64,000 nucleotides of DNA from positions 124,001 to 188,000 of the forward strand of contig NZ_SHKO01000002.1 of assembly GCF_004217095.1 (NCBI RefSeq), in the 5' to 3' direction. Source of the stretch: Advenella incenata (GTDB lineage: Bacteria; Pseudomonadota; Gammaproteobacteria; Burkholderiales; Burkholderiaceae_B). Below, piece after piece: positions 8,478 to 17,483 of this stretch. Position 1 is the first letter of the stretch. Every line of letters starts with the position of its first letter. A program made the position numbers and the translations under genes. Under the pieces are notes generated by a model that did not search any database, had not been told where the DNA came from, and saw only the letters and a program-made list of their open reading frames with translations.

Positions 8478-9668
8478 ATGGCAAAAGGTAAGTTTGAACG
8501 TACCAAACCACACGTAAACGTAGGTACGATTGGTCACGTTGACCATGGCAAAACAACGCTGACAGCGGCGATTACAACGGTATTGTCCAAAGCGTTTGGC
8601 GGCGAAGCCAAAGGCTACGACCAGATTGACGCGGCGCCTGAAGAAAAAGCGCGTGGTATCACGATCAACACGGCACACGTAGAGTACGAAACCGAAGCGC
8701 GTCACTACGCGCACGTAGACTGCCCAGGCCACGCCGACTATGTTAAAAACATGATCACGGGTGCGGCGCAGATGGACGGCGCGATCCTGGTATGTTCGGC
8801 CGCTGACGGCCCGATGCCTCAGACACGTGAGCACATTTTGCTGTCGCGTCAGGTTGGCGTGCCTTACATCGTTGTGTTCCTGAACAAAGCGGACATGGTT
8901 GACGATGAAGAGTTGCTGGAACTGGTCGAAATGGAAGTGCGCGAGCTGCTGTCCAAATACGACTTCCCGGGCGACGACACACCGATCATCAAGGGTTCAG
9001 CCAAACTGGCGCTCGAAGGCGACGAAGGTCCGCTGGGCAAGCAAGCCATTATGGCACTGGCCAACGCACTGGATACGTATATTCCTACACCAGAGCGTGC
9101 GATTGACGGCACATTCCTGATGCCAGTAGAAGACGTGTTCTCTATTTCCGGTCGTGGTACGGTTGTTACAGGTCGTATCGAGCGCGGTATCGTCAAAGTT
9201 GGCGAAGAGATTGAAATCGTCGGTATCAAAGACACTGTCAAAACCACTTGCACGGGCGTGGAAATGTTCCGCAAGCTGCTGGACGAAGGTCGTGCGGGCG
9301 ATAACGTGGGTATTTTGCTGCGCGGCACCAAGCGTGAAGACGTTGAGCGTGGTCAGGTTCTGGCCAAGCCCGGTTCAATCAAACCGCACACCGGCTTTGC
9401 AGCCGAGGTGTATATTCTGTCTAAAGACGAAGGTGGTCGTCACACACCATTCTTCCAGGGCTATCGTCCCCAGTTTTACTTCCGTACAACGGACGTAACC
9501 GGTACGATCAAGCTGCCAGAAGACAAAGAAATGGTTCTGCCCGGCGATAACGTATCAATGGACGTAGAGCTGATTGCACCGATCGCCATGGAAGAAGGTC
9601 TGCGCTTCGCGATTCGCGAAGGTGGCCGTACTGTCGGCGCCGGCGTGGTTGCTAAAATCACGAAGTAA
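8478..9668 (+). CDS. tuf: Elongation factor Tu
   Basis: A 396-residue EF-Tu, the GTPase that delivers aminoacyl-tRNA to the ribosome. It has [15 protein letters not shown] (G1), the [14 protein letters not shown] switch region, DCPGHADY (G3) and NKADM (G4), and ends in AGVVAKITK. Length is standard. In many proteobacteria there is a second tuf elsewhere; only one copy lies in this window. It follows fusA after a hairpin and is itself followed by a UUCG-loop hairpin, so its level may be set separately from fusA and rpsJ. Confidence 0.98.
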   Translation: MAKGKFERTKPHVNVGTIGHVDHGKTTLTAAITTVLSKAFGGEAKGYDQIDAAPEEKARGITINTAHVEYETEARHYAHVDCPGHADYVKNMITGAAQMDGAILVCSAADGPMPQTREHILLSRQVGVPYIVVFLNKADMVDDEELLELVEMEVRELLSKYDFPGDDTPIIKGSAKLALEGDEGPLGKQAIMALANALDTYIPTPERAIDGTFLMPVEDVFSISGRGTVVTGRIERGIVKVGEEIEIVGIKDTVKTTCTGVEMFRKLLDEGRAGDNVGILLRGTKREDVERGQVLAKPGSIKPHTGFAAEVYILSKDEGGRHTPFFQGYRPQFYFRTTDVTGTIKLPEDKEMVLPGDNVSMDVELIAPIAMEEGLRFAIREGGRTVGAGVVAKITK

Positions 9669-9683
9669 TATGTACAGATGCAT

Positions 9684-9705
9684 CCGGCAGTCTTCGGACT
9701 GTCGG
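9684..9705 (+). terminator. UUCG-loop hairpin after tuf
   Basis: CCGGCAGTC (9684-9692) pairs with GACTGTCGG (9697-9705) with one G-U pair, closed by the very stable TTCG tetraloop. There is no clean T run behind it (GCGTCTTTG), so it may act as an mRNA stabiliser or partial terminator at the 3' end of tuf. Confidence 0.5.
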
Positions 9706-9743
9706 GCGTCTTTGTCGCTACCCTGATCAGGTAGTTCGTTCTT

Positions 9744-9749
9744 TATAAT
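9744..9749 (+). promoter_or_regulatory. Perfect -10 box ahead of rpsJ
   Basis: A perfect TATAAT lies 18 bases before the rpsJ ATG; no good -35 is visible at normal spacing. Just upstream is an inverted repeat, CTACC-CTGATCA-GGTAG (9719-9735), in the place of a -35 region. If used, the leader is only about 12 nt, too short to hold an E. coli-type S10 leader. Confidence 0.4.
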
Positions 9750-9767
9750 TGTTCTTTAGGAATTCCC

Positions 9768-10079
9768 ATGAAAAACCAGAAAATCCGTATTCGCCTTAAA
9801 GCATTTGACTACAAGCTTATCGACCAGTCAGCTGCTGAAATTGTGGATACAGCAAAGCGCACCGGTGCTGTTGTCCGTGGCCCAGTTCCACTGCCAACGC
9901 GCATCAAACGCTACGACGTACTGCGTTCACCTCACGTGAACAAAACATCACGTGACCAGTTCGAAATCCGTACGCACCAACGTCTGATGGACATTGTTGA
10001 TCCTACAGATAAAACCGTTGACGCGCTGATGCGCCTGGATTTGCCTGCTGGTGTTGATGTAGAAATCGCACTGCAATAA
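9768..10079 (+). CDS. rpsJ: Ribosomal protein S10 (NusE)
   Basis: A 103-residue S10, a 30S head protein that also acts as NusE in transcription antitermination with NusB. It keeps the family stretches [38 protein letters not shown] and RTHQRLMDI. In almost all bacteria it is the first gene of the S10 operon and is followed directly by rplC. Here a strong intrinsic terminator comes 62 bases after its stop, and rplC lies about 40 kb away. It therefore forms a unit of its own or the end of the tuf transcript. Confidence 0.97.
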   Translation: MKNQKIRIRLKAFDYKLIDQSAAEIVDTAKRTGAVVRGPVPLPTRIKRYDVLRSPHVNKTSRDQFEIRTHQRLMDIVDPTDKTVDALMRLDLPAGVDVEIALQ

Positions 10080-10141
10080 GACATATGGTTGTTCATTGGC
10101 CGGTCTGATCTGCCGCTTTGGCGATGGCTCGCTGGCCATAA

Positions 10142-10174
10142 AAAATACCGTGCCCAGGCACGGTATTTTCTTTT
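10142..10174. terminator. Strong intrinsic terminator after rpsJ
   Basis: AAAATACCGTGCC (10142-10154) and GGCACGGTATTTT (10157-10169) form a perfect 13-base inverted repeat with a tight turn, flanked by A and T runs (then CTTTT). It can work in both directions. It marks the end of the ribosomal unit at rpsJ. Confidence 0.9.
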
Positions 10175-10687
10175 CAGGGCAACGATGAACGGCTCGGCAA
10201 TCGTGCCATACGGCAAGCAAAGGGCACCTTGGGTGCACCGGACTGCGTTGCGCGCAATGGGCGCCTCGCTGCAGATGGCTGATAACCAATGGTCATGCGA
10301 CAATCCTGCGGTCAGCGCGATTGTGGCAGAATAGCGCAATAGGCAATCTGTACTTGGTACTTTGCGCCATGCAATATGCAGTCCGCGATAGGTAAACCGC
10401 TATCGGCATTGAGCAATCGGCATCACGCAATCGGTGACGGTATGCGGCCCGCGTCGGGCAGTTCGACGCGCCGCCGTGTCGGCATGGCTTCGCGCCTCAG
10501 CTGGGGTAGGTCGATCGTACCAACGGGCCACTCGCGTGAAAGATCCGGATGTGGTGCTCTATTGCCATGTTGATGCCCTGCTTTTTTCGTCAATTCTATA
10601 TTCCTAAAAGCAATATTCAAATAAAAACAAATTTATACAGGTAATATAAAATTCGTTTAAACCACAACGCTTCTCAGAGTATGCACG
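10175..10687. other. Intergenic region upstream of metN
   Basis: About 510 bases between the rpsJ terminator and metN with no convincing gene. It has a short hairpin, CGATAG (10386-10391) with CTATCG (10400-10405), two copies of GCAATCGG near 10414 and 10430, and an AT-rich last 100 bases (10590-10670) that probably contains the metN promoter. I could not match it to a known SAM riboswitch or MetJ box array. Confidence 0.5.
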
Positions 10688-11698
10688 TTGATTGAGCTAA
10701 AGAATATTCATAAATCCTATGCTTCCCGCGACAAAGTGGTCGAGGCGCTGGCTGGCGTCAGTCTGGACATTGCCCAGGGCGAAATTTTCGGCATTATTGG
10801 CCGTTCCGGTGCAGGCAAAAGCACCCTCATACGCATGCTCAATCTGCTGGAGCGTCCCACCAGCGGCAGTGTTCTGCTGCATGGACAGGACATTACCAAA
10901 ATAAGTGAAGCCGCGCTGCGGACCTTGCGCCACAAGATCGGCATGGTGTTCCAGCACTTCAATTTGCTCACCAGCCGCACTGTTTTGCAGAATGTGGCGT
11001 TTCCTTTGCGCCTGGCAGGGATGGATAAAAAAGCAAGGACCGAGCGGGCGCTGGCCTTGCTGGAGCTGGTCGGACTGCAAGACCATGCCTACAAGTACCC
11101 CAGACAGCTCTCGGGTGGCCAGCAGCAGCGGGTAGGCATTGCGCGGGCACTGGCCAACGAACCGGAGCTGCTGCTGTGTGACGAGGCCACCAGTGCGCTG
11201 GACCCGGAAACGACACAGTCGATCCTGAACCTGGTGCTCGATATCAACCGGCGCTTTGGCATTACCGTGGTGCTGATCACCCACAGCATGGATGTGATCC
11301 GCAGTGTCTGTGATCGCGTGGCGATTATCGACAACGGCCGTATTGCTGAATCGGGCGAGGTGGTCGAGGTCTTTTTGCATCCACAGCATGAAACAACACT
11401 GTCGCTGCTCTCGGAAAGCGGGGTGGATGCCGAAGGCTGGAAAGAATTGATCGAAGGCGTGGCGGGCCGCATCGTGCGCCTGACATACCGCGGGCACAGC
11501 ACGGCGCGTCCGCTGCTGAGCCAGGCCAGTCGCGATCTGGACGTGAATCTGAGCATTCTGCAGGGAGCGGTTGGCAAAATCAAGGATACGCCCTATGGGC
11601 AACTGGTGTTGGCCGTTGATGCCGATCCGTCGCGCTATGAGCCGCTGGAGGCATTTTTTCGGGATAATCAGGTCAATTACGAGGTATTGAGAGCATGA
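10688..11698 (+). CDS. metN: Methionine ABC transporter ATP-binding protein
   Basis: A 336-residue ATPase of the D/L-methionine importer MetNIQ. The ABC domain (about 1-240) has Walker A GRSGAGKST, the LSGGQQQRVGIARAL signature, Walker B LLLCDEATSALD and the switch histidine in LITHSMD. The C-terminal NIL domain (about 260-336) is the site of methionine feedback inhibition in this family. Start: the only in-frame start giving the conserved N-terminus (MIELKNIHKSYA) is TTG at 10688, with no strong ribosome-binding site, so translation initiation should be weak. The stop overlaps metI by four bases (ATGA). Confidence 0.95.
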   Translation: MIELKNIHKSYASRDKVVEALAGVSLDIAQGEIFGIIGRSGAGKSTLIRMLNLLERPTSGSVLLHGQDITKISEAALRTLRHKIGMVFQHFNLLTSRTVLQNVAFPLRLAGMDKKARTERALALLELVGLQDHAYKYPRQLSGGQQQRVGIARALANEPELLLCDEATSALDPETTQSILNLVLDINRRFGITVVLITHSMDVIRSVCDRVAIIDNGRIAESGEVVEVFLHPQHETTLSLLSESGVDAEGWKELIEGVAGRIVRLTYRGHSTARPLLSQASRDLDVNLSILQGAVGKIKDTPYGQLVLAVDADPSRYEPLEAFFRDNQVNYEVLRA

Positions 11699-12354
11699 AT
11701 TGGAGTACGCTGGACTGGCCCCTGATCGGGGAGGCCACGATCGATACCTTGCTGATGACCGGCTGGTCGCTGTTGTGGACCGTGGTGATCGGGCTGCCGC
11801 TGGGAGTGTATTTATTTCTCACCAGTGACCGCCAGTTGCTGGCCAACAAGCCCATTTACCAGTCAGTATCGCTATTGGTCAATATTTTGCGTTCGGTACC
11901 GTTTCTGATTCTGTTGATTGTGCTGATTCCGTTTACCCGCCTGATCATGGGCAGTGCACTTGGGGTGGGCGGGGCAATACCGCCACTGGTCGTTGGCGCC
12001 GCGCCGTTCTTTGCCCGTCTGGTCGAGAACGTTCTGCGCGAACTGGACCCGGGCATATCCGAAGCGTGCCGGGCTATGGGCGCCAACTCACGTCAGACCG
12101 TGCTGTGGGCGCTCTTGCCCGAAGCCACAACCGGCATCATCAGTGCCGTGGTGGTGACCACGATCATGCTCATCAGCTATTCGGCCATGTCTGGGGTGAT
12201 TGGCGGTGGCGGCCTGGGCGATCTGGCCATCCGCTTCGGGTATCAGCGCTATCAGACCGAAGTCATGATTATTACTGTGGTTATTTTGATCCTCATGGTG
12301 CAGTTGGTGCAGACCCTGGGTGATTATCTGGTTCAACATTTCAACCGAAAATAG
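11695..12354 (+). CDS. metI: Methionine ABC transporter permease
   Basis: A 219-residue inner-membrane permease with five predicted helices. The EAA loop that docks on MetN is seen as EACRAMGANSRQTVLWALLPE-like (about residues 121-140), and the family stretch SYSAMSGVIGGGGLGDLAIR follows. It overlaps metN by four bases and is followed by metQ, so the order metN-metI-metQ is the standard one. It moves methionine (and some derivatives) from MetQ to the cytoplasm. Confidence 0.95.
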   Translation: MNWSTLDWPLIGEATIDTLLMTGWSLLWTVVIGLPLGVYLFLTSDRQLLANKPIYQSVSLLVNILRSVPFLILLIVLIPFTRLIMGSALGVGGAIPPLVVGAAPFFARLVENVLRELDPGISEACRAMGANSRQTVLWALLPEATTGIISAVVVTTIMLISYSAMSGVIGGGGLGDLAIRFGYQRYQTEVMIITVVILILMVQLVQTLGDYLVQHFNRK

Positions 12355-12372
12355 CAATAAGGAGTATTGCAA

Positions 12373-13161
12373 ATGAACTTAAAACACATTCTGGGTGGCC
12401 TGCTAGTGGCCAGTTCCCTGTTCAGCCTGTCAGCCGTGGCCAATGAAAAATTGACTGTGGCCGCTACGCCGGTACCGCACGCCGAGCTGCTAGAGCATAT
12501 CAAGCCTGCGCTGGCCAAGGAAGGGGTTGACCTGACCGTCAAGGTATTTACCGACTACGTGCAGCCCAACCAGCAAGTTGCCGACAAGCAACTGGATGCC
12601 AACTTCTTCCAGCATAAGCCGTATCTGGACACCTTCAACAAGGAAAAGGGCACCAAACTGGTTTCAGTCGGCCTGGTCCATGTTGAGCCGTTTGGCGCTT
12701 ACTCCAAGAAAATCAAAAATGCTTCCGAGATCAAGGACGGTGCAGTCGTTGCCATTCCTAACGATCCATCCAACGGCGCGCGCTCCTTGCTGTTGCTGCA
12801 AAAGCAGGGCCTGATCAAACTGAAAGACCCCGCCAATCTGCTGGCCACCGCAAGGGATGTAACAGAAAACCCCAAGAACCTGGAGTTCAAGGAACTGGAA
12901 GCAGCCACATTGCCACGTGTGCTCGATGACGTGGATCTGGCGCTGATCAACACCAACTATGCGCTGGAAGCGGGCCTGAATCCGACCAAAGACGCCCTGT
13001 TTATTGAAGGCGCCGACTCGCCTTACGCCAATCTGGTGGCTACTACGGAAGACAAAGCCAAGTCTGCTGCAATCGAGAAGCTGATCAAGGCGCTGCAGAC
13101 GGATGATGTGAAAAAATTCATCGAAGAGAAATACAAGGGCGCGATCGTACCTGCATTCTGA
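12373..13161 (+). CDS. metQ: Methionine-binding protein MetQ
   Basis: A periplasmic substrate-binding protein of the NlpA/MetQ family, 262 residues. ATG at 12373 is chosen over the upstream in-frame TTG at 12367 because AAGGAG (12359-12364) sits eight bases before the ATG. The N-terminus is a Sec signal peptide ending SAVA before NEKLTV; there is no lipobox cysteine, so unlike E. coli MetQ it should be soluble in the periplasm. Family stretches TVAATPVPHAELLE, VFTDYVQPN, ANFFQHKPYL and ALINTNYA are present. Confidence 0.95.
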   Translation: MNLKHILGGLLVASSLFSLSAVANEKLTVAATPVPHAELLEHIKPALAKEGVDLTVKVFTDYVQPNQQVADKQLDANFFQHKPYLDTFNKEKGTKLVSVGLVHVEPFGAYSKKIKNASEIKDGAVVAIPNDPSNGARSLLLLQKQGLIKLKDPANLLATARDVTENPKNLEFKELEAATLPRVLDDVDLALINTNYALEAGLNPTKDALFIEGADSPYANLVATTEDKAKSAAIEKLIKALQTDDVKKFIEEKYKGAIVPAF

Positions 13162-13520
13162 TAACGGCGCTTCGCAAGCCTGAGAAGCAGGCTGCAGCGG
13201 TGGCAGATCCGGCGCATGCAGCCTCAATGTCTGCTGATGATGTCAGCATCGGACATCTGCAGCTGCGGTCCCTGTCGTTTCGGTTTCTTTAGCTTCTGTC
13301 TCTTTAGCCTCGACGGATACCCGCAACGCCGGGTATCTGGCGACAGGCGAGCTTGGCACGCCTGTCTATGTACGCGCGTGTGCGCGCCGTCGGAGCGCTG
13401 TAGTAATCCGCTATTACCCCCGCCCGGTTACTCTCCTGCATAATCAAAGGACCGCGACAACTGCGGCATCAACGCCGGGCTTGCGCATCGGTTTATATAA
13501 GGTTACAGGGGGACCACGAT
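13162..13520. other. Intergenic region after metQ
   Basis: No gene seen. A 5-bp hairpin (GCCTG-AGAAG-CAGGC) lies about 15 bases after the metQ stop, and a perfect 8-bp hairpin GATACCCG (13316-13323) with CGGGTATC (13330-13337) lies midway. Neither has a T run. A short frame rich in Cys and Arg here looks random. Confidence 0.45.
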
Positions 13521-13916
13521 TTGGCTAAAGTCATACACGTCATGTTGCGCTGTCTTGATCTGGCAGCATCCAAGGCATTCTACAAAACCGCTTTCGGTCT
13601 GGAGCCGGCGCATGAGCTGGATTTCCCGGACTTTACGCTGTCGTACCTGCGAAACGCAGAAAACGATATGGAGATCGAACTGACCTGGAACAAGGGCCGC
13701 CAGGAACCGTACTCGCATGGCGATGGCTATGGTCACGTGGCGATCTGTGTAGATGACCTGGAGGCCGAACATGTGCGTCTTGTGCAGGCAGGCCTGTCCC
13801 CCCTGGAGATCAAGCGTTTCCAAGATGGCGACACCTTGCTGGCCCAGTTCTTTTTTATCTTGGACCCGGACGGCTATAAAATCGAAGTCCTGCAACGGCA
13901 CGGGCACTATCAGTAG
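13521..13916 (+). CDS. Glyoxalase I (lactoylglutathione lyase)-like
   Basis: A 131-residue single-domain vicinal-oxygen-chelate protein close to bacterial glyoxalase I. The four metal ligands of the GloA family are all present: His6 (VIHVMLR), Glu53 (EIELTWN), His72 (GYGHVAICVDD) and Glu122 (DGYKIEVLQ). Its likely reaction is conversion of the methylglyoxal-glutathione adduct to S-lactoylglutathione. The start is TTG at 13521, with an excellent AGGGGGA ribosome-binding site seven bases upstream and no in-frame ATG nearby. It stands alone between metQ and a small DNA-binding protein gene. Confidence 0.88.
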   Translation: MAKVIHVMLRCLDLAASKAFYKTAFGLEPAHELDFPDFTLSYLRNAENDMEIELTWNKGRQEPYSHGDGYGHVAICVDDLEAEHVRLVQAGLSPLEIKRFQDGDTLLAQFFFILDPDGYKIEVLQRHGHYQ

Positions 13917-14141
13917 CGCATGGATAGCGGCGGTTTCGATGCTCGGGCAGGCGGTCGTGCCTTGCCCGGCTGACGGTTCTGCTAAAGTGGTACTATATAA
14001 TCACACGGATGACCGTGGTCAGGTCCATAACAATTGCAGCGCCACTGCGTATATTGCGGATGCCATATTCCATCCGGTACGCAGGCAAGACCGGGTTTTG
14101 TACCGGCCCTGCCAGTCGGCCGTCTGCAGCAGGAGACATTA

Positions 14142-14489
14142 ATGTGCAGCATTTATTCTCACACTGATCCCATCATGTACGAGTGCCGCAGTCGCTCGGT
14201 ACGCATCGCCAAAGTGGTAACCAGCATCAAGCTGGAAAACATGTTCTGGGAAGTGCTGGCGGAACTGGCGCGCCGCGATGGCACGACCACCAATCAACTC
14301 ATTGCCACGCTTTACGATGAGGTCTACGCCTATCGCGGCGAAGCCACGAACTTTACCTCTTTTCTGCGCGTTACCTGTATGCGCTACCAGGCTGTGCGCT
14401 ACGCCACGACTGGCGCAGAGCCGGCAGCCGTGACCCCCTGTCCTCCGCTGAAGATGGCCCATGCCGAGAAAATTGCGCTGGTTGGCTGA
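14142..14489 (+). CDS. Ribbon-helix-helix domain protein
   Basis: A 115-residue protein. The start at 14142 is set by AGGAGA five bases upstream; an upstream in-frame extension lacks such a site. Residues about 15-85 (RSVRIAKVVTSIKLENMFWE, LAELARRDGTTTNQLIATL, then NFTSFLRVTCMRY) match the RHH_4 (PF13467) type of ribbon-helix-helix domain found in many proteobacterial orphan regulators. The short C-terminal tail is unstructured. It probably acts as a dimeric DNA-binding protein; targets are unknown and no neighbouring gene suggests one. Confidence 0.75.
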   Translation: MCSIYSHTDPIMYECRSRSVRIAKVVTSIKLENMFWEVLAELARRDGTTTNQLIATLYDEVYAYRGEATNFTSFLRVTCMRYQAVRYATTGAEPAAVTPCPPLKMAHAEKIALVG

Positions 14490-14852
14490 TCGCGTTTCCC
14501 CAACGGCGACGTTGATCGCGCCCGTGGGCCACTGCCGCTAAACAATCTAGCCCGGCACCAGTATCGCTTTGCAACCCGTTATTCTCCGATTAGGTCCTTC
14601 TGGTATGTACCCGCGTCCTGTGGGCTTGCCATGGCCTTGTCCTGGCCTGACAGAGGTGCTGGGCTGCCTGATTGCCCATCTGTATTCTGAAAATTATAAG
14701 GGGCATTGGGGTTTTCCTCTAGCCATGTAGTAAATGGGTATTACCCGGGCCTATCGGTAAAGCACATAATGTTTGCATAACTAAACGAAGCAGGCCCTGG
14801 CATCAGCCTTCGGTTGTGCTTCGGATCAATGCGAATGCTACCCGGAGGAATA
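14490..14852. other. Intergenic region upstream of sugar dehydrogenase genes
   Basis: No gene seen. It contains a perfect 11-base palindromic element GGGTATTACCC (near 14737-14747) and several AT-rich patches (AAAATTATAAGG near 14691) that could hold the promoter of the dehydrogenase pair, but no pair of boxes stands out. Confidence 0.4.
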
Positions 14853-15434
14853 ATGGATACACCGATCCTATTAAGAAAAACAAGTCCCAATGGCGCCCTG
14901 ACCCGGCGCGAATTTCTGCGCGGCGCTGCGGTGCTAACGGGGGTGCTGGCCGCCGGCTCCACGCTGGCCGTCTTTGCACCGTCGCGTGCCTGGGCGCTGG
15001 AAACCAAGCACCTGGACCAGGTACAGGCCGAGACGCTGCTGGCAATGGGCAAGGCGCTGTATCCGCACAAGGATCTGCCCGATGCGGTTTACGCCTTGCT
15101 GGTCAAGGACATGGACGCACAAATGAGCGATAGCGCGCAGGCCACGCTGGTGGCCGACGGCGTGGCAAAACTTAACCAGCAGGCGGCAGGCGCTTTCTCA
15201 AGTCTTGCGCTGGATAAACAAACGGCGCTGTTGCAGAAAATGCAAGCCGATCCGTTCTTTCAGGCGGTACGAGGCCAATGCATCACATCCATATACGACA
15301 ACGATATGGCCTACCGTCACTTTGGCTACGAGGGGGAAGTCTGGAGCAAAGGCGGCTATCTGGCACGTGGCTTTGATGATCTGAAGTGGCTGCCCGACCC
15401 GCCCCAGAGCGCCAGCCCTTCCATGCAATCATAA
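14853..15434 (+). CDS. Gluconate 2-dehydrogenase subunit 3-like (TAT-exported small subunit)
   Basis: A 193-residue small subunit of a membrane-bound, GMC-type sugar or polyol dehydrogenase. The start at 14853 has GGAGG just upstream. The N-terminus carries a twin-arginine signal (TRREFLRG followed by a hydrophobic stretch to about residue 48), so the folded heterodimer is exported by TAT, the small subunit carrying the signal for both. The body fits the gluconate 2-dehydrogenase subunit 3 family (conserved ...YDND.AYRHFGYEGE.W.KGGYLARGFDDLKWLP). It is followed after 52 bases by the large FAD subunit. Confidence 0.85.
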   Translation: MDTPILLRKTSPNGALTRREFLRGAAVLTGVLAAGSTLAVFAPSRAWALETKHLDQVQAETLLAMGKALYPHKDLPDAVYALLVKDMDAQMSDSAQATLVADGVAKLNQQAAGAFSSLALDKQTALLQKMQADPFFQAVRGQCITSIYDNDMAYRHFGYEGEVWSKGGYLARGFDDLKWLPDPPQSASPSMQS

Positions 15435-15486
15435 AGCGCACCGGCGCTAACAGACAGAGACAGGCAGGACTAAGGAGATAAGCATT

Positions 15487-17055
15487 ATGACAAGTTTTGA
15501 TCACAAGGACGACAGAGTTGTTGTCATTATCGGCTCGGGCGCAGGCGGTGGCACGCTGGCCAATGAATTATGTCAAAAGGGAATCAGCGTTGTGTTGCTG
15601 GAAGCCGGCGCACGGCAAAGTACAGCATCGTTTGTTCAGGATGAATGGAAGTCGTTCAGCCAGTTGGCCTGGCTGGACAAGCGCACGACATCCGGCACCT
15701 GGCGCATTGCCAAGGATTTTCCCAATTTGCCTGCCTGGATCTGCAAGACGGTAGGCGGCACCACCACGCACTGGGCGGGCGCCTCCCTGCGGTTCCAGGA
15801 GCATGAGTTCAAGGCGCGGACCCATTATGGGCAACTGAAGGATGCCAACTTGCTCGATTGGCCCATCACGCTCAAGGATATGGAGCCCTATTATGCGCGA
15901 GCCGAAGACAAAATGGGGGTAACGCGCACTAACGGCATTCCCGGCCTGCCCGGCAACAATAACTTCAAGATCATGTACAACGGCGCGACCCGCCTGGGCT
16001 ATAAAAAAGTCAGCACCGGGCACATGGCCATCAACAGTCGGGCCCGTGATGGTCGCGGCGCCTGTGTCCAGCAAGGGTTCTGTTTTCAGGGCTGCAAGAT
16101 GGGCGCCAAGTGGTCAACACTATATACCGAAATTCCCAAGGCAGAAAAAACCGGCAAACTGGAACTGCGCACCGAGTGTCATGTGGCGCGCATTGAGCAC
16201 GATGCGCAAGGCAAGGTGAATGGCGTGGTGTATTTTGACAAGGACGGCAACGAGCAGCGCCAGTCTGCCCGCGTTGTTTGTGTCGCCGGCAATTCCATTG
16301 AAACGCCACGCTTGTTGCTGCTGTCGGCCTCGTCGAAATTTCCCGATGGGCTGGCCAACAGTTCCGGCCAGGTCGGGCGCAATTACCTGCGACACACGAC
16401 CGGCACGGTCTATGCGGTGTTTGACGAGCCGGTTCACTTTTACCGCGGCACCACCATGGCCGGCATCGTACAGGATGAGGCCGGACATAATGACAAGCGT
16501 GGTTTTGTTGGCGGATATGAACTGGAAACCATCGCGCTTGGCCTGCCGTTTTATGCCGCGTTTTTTAACCCCGGCGGCTGGGGCAGCGACTTTGCGTCGT
16601 ACATGGATGCCTATACACGAACAGCGGGGTTGTGGATCGTGGGCGAAGACATGCCGCGTGAAACCAATCGCATTACCCTGAATCATGACCAGAAAGACCA
16701 GTATGGTCTGCCTGTGCCGAATGTGCATTTTGATGATCACCCCAACGATCAGGCGATGCGCGAGCATGCATTCGGCCAGGCGGTTGCCCTGTACGAAGCG
16801 GCAGGCGCCCGCAAGACGTTTCGCTCGACGCCGTTCCCCTCTACGCACAACCTGGGCACCTGTCGGATGAGCGCCCGGCCCGAAGATGGCGTTTGCAATA
16901 AACACGGGCAAACGCATGACATTGCCAATCTGTTTATTTCCGACGGTAGCCAGTTCACCTCCGGCGCAACAGAGAACCCCACGTTAACGATTGTCTCGCT
17001 GGCCATTCGCCAGGCCGAATACATCGCCGATCAGATGCAACGCCGGCAACTGTAG
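15487..17055 (+). CDS. GMC-family FAD dehydrogenase (gluconate/sorbitol/fructose type)
   Basis: A 522-residue flavoprotein. The FAD-binding motif is VVVIIGSGAGGGTLANEL (about 11-28); a GMC signature region follows (KTVGGTTTHWAGASLRF, about 90-105), and the C-terminus has STHNLGTCRM and TENPTLTIVSLA with the catalytic histidine region. It lacks its own signal peptide, as expected if exported together with the TAT-bearing small subunit upstream. Related enzymes oxidise gluconate, sorbitol or fructose in the periplasm and pass electrons to a multihaem cytochrome c subunit; no such gene follows here. The substrate cannot be told from sequence alone. Confidence 0.9.
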   Translation: MTSFDHKDDRVVVIIGSGAGGGTLANELCQKGISVVLLEAGARQSTASFVQDEWKSFSQLAWLDKRTTSGTWRIAKDFPNLPAWICKTVGGTTTHWAGASLRFQEHEFKARTHYGQLKDANLLDWPITLKDMEPYYARAEDKMGVTRTNGIPGLPGNNNFKIMYNGATRLGYKKVSTGHMAINSRARDGRGACVQQGFCFQGCKMGAKWSTLYTEIPKAEKTGKLELRTECHVARIEHDAQGKVNGVVYFDKDGNEQRQSARVVCVAGNSIETPRLLLLSASSKFPDGLANSSGQVGRNYLRHTTGTVYAVFDEPVHFYRGTTMAGIVQDEAGHNDKRGFVGGYELETIALGLPFYAAFFNPGGWGSDFASYMDAYTRTAGLWIVGEDMPRETNRITLNHDQKDQYGLPVPNVHFDDHPNDQAMREHAFGQAVALYEAAGARKTFRSTPFPSTHNLGTCRMSARPEDGVCNKHGQTHDIANLFISDGSQFTSGATENPTLTIVSLAIRQAEYIADQMQRRQL

Positions 17056-17483
17056 CAAGGGAAACAGAATCAGCGGCAACAAAAGCCCGGAGTGCAGACT
17101 CCGGCGCAGGCGTTGCCGCAACGCAAAGGCAGGGTATGCCAACAGGCGTGTCAGCGTTCATTGGCGACAAGGAACCGTAGTCGGCCCCGTCTGCCCTTGC
17201 AAGGTAGCGGCGGCAGATTCAACGGGCGCCAGGCGCGCAAACCCTGCGTTCCACCCGCGTTGCGGACCTTCAGGGCCATAGCATAGCCTCTGGGCCGGGT
17301 GCGGCTGTTGTGCGTTTGCGCTAGAATGCAGGACATGCCCAGATTGTCGGGCAGCTTTCCGGGGTTCTGTCGTTATGTGTTTGTCCGCTCTGTCTGTCGT
17401 TCATGCTTCAAACGTGAGCAGGTGCCGTGCGCCTGCTGTCGCGGTCAGGCGCTATTGCCCATGGTCGCAGTCGGAGTGCGCGC
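17056..17483. other. Intergenic region between GMC dehydrogenase and rmuC
   Basis: No gene supported. A perfect 7-bp hairpin CCGGAGT (17087-17093) / ACTCCGG (17098-17104) with GCAG loop lies 30 bases after the dehydrogenase stop; it may mark the transcript end although no T run follows. In the normal position for a third, cytochrome c subunit there is no CxxCH-encoding frame. Confidence 0.5.

Noticed and set aside
10089..10334. 81-codon frame after rpsJ
   Set aside because: It runs straight through a strong terminator hairpin and has no recognisable features.
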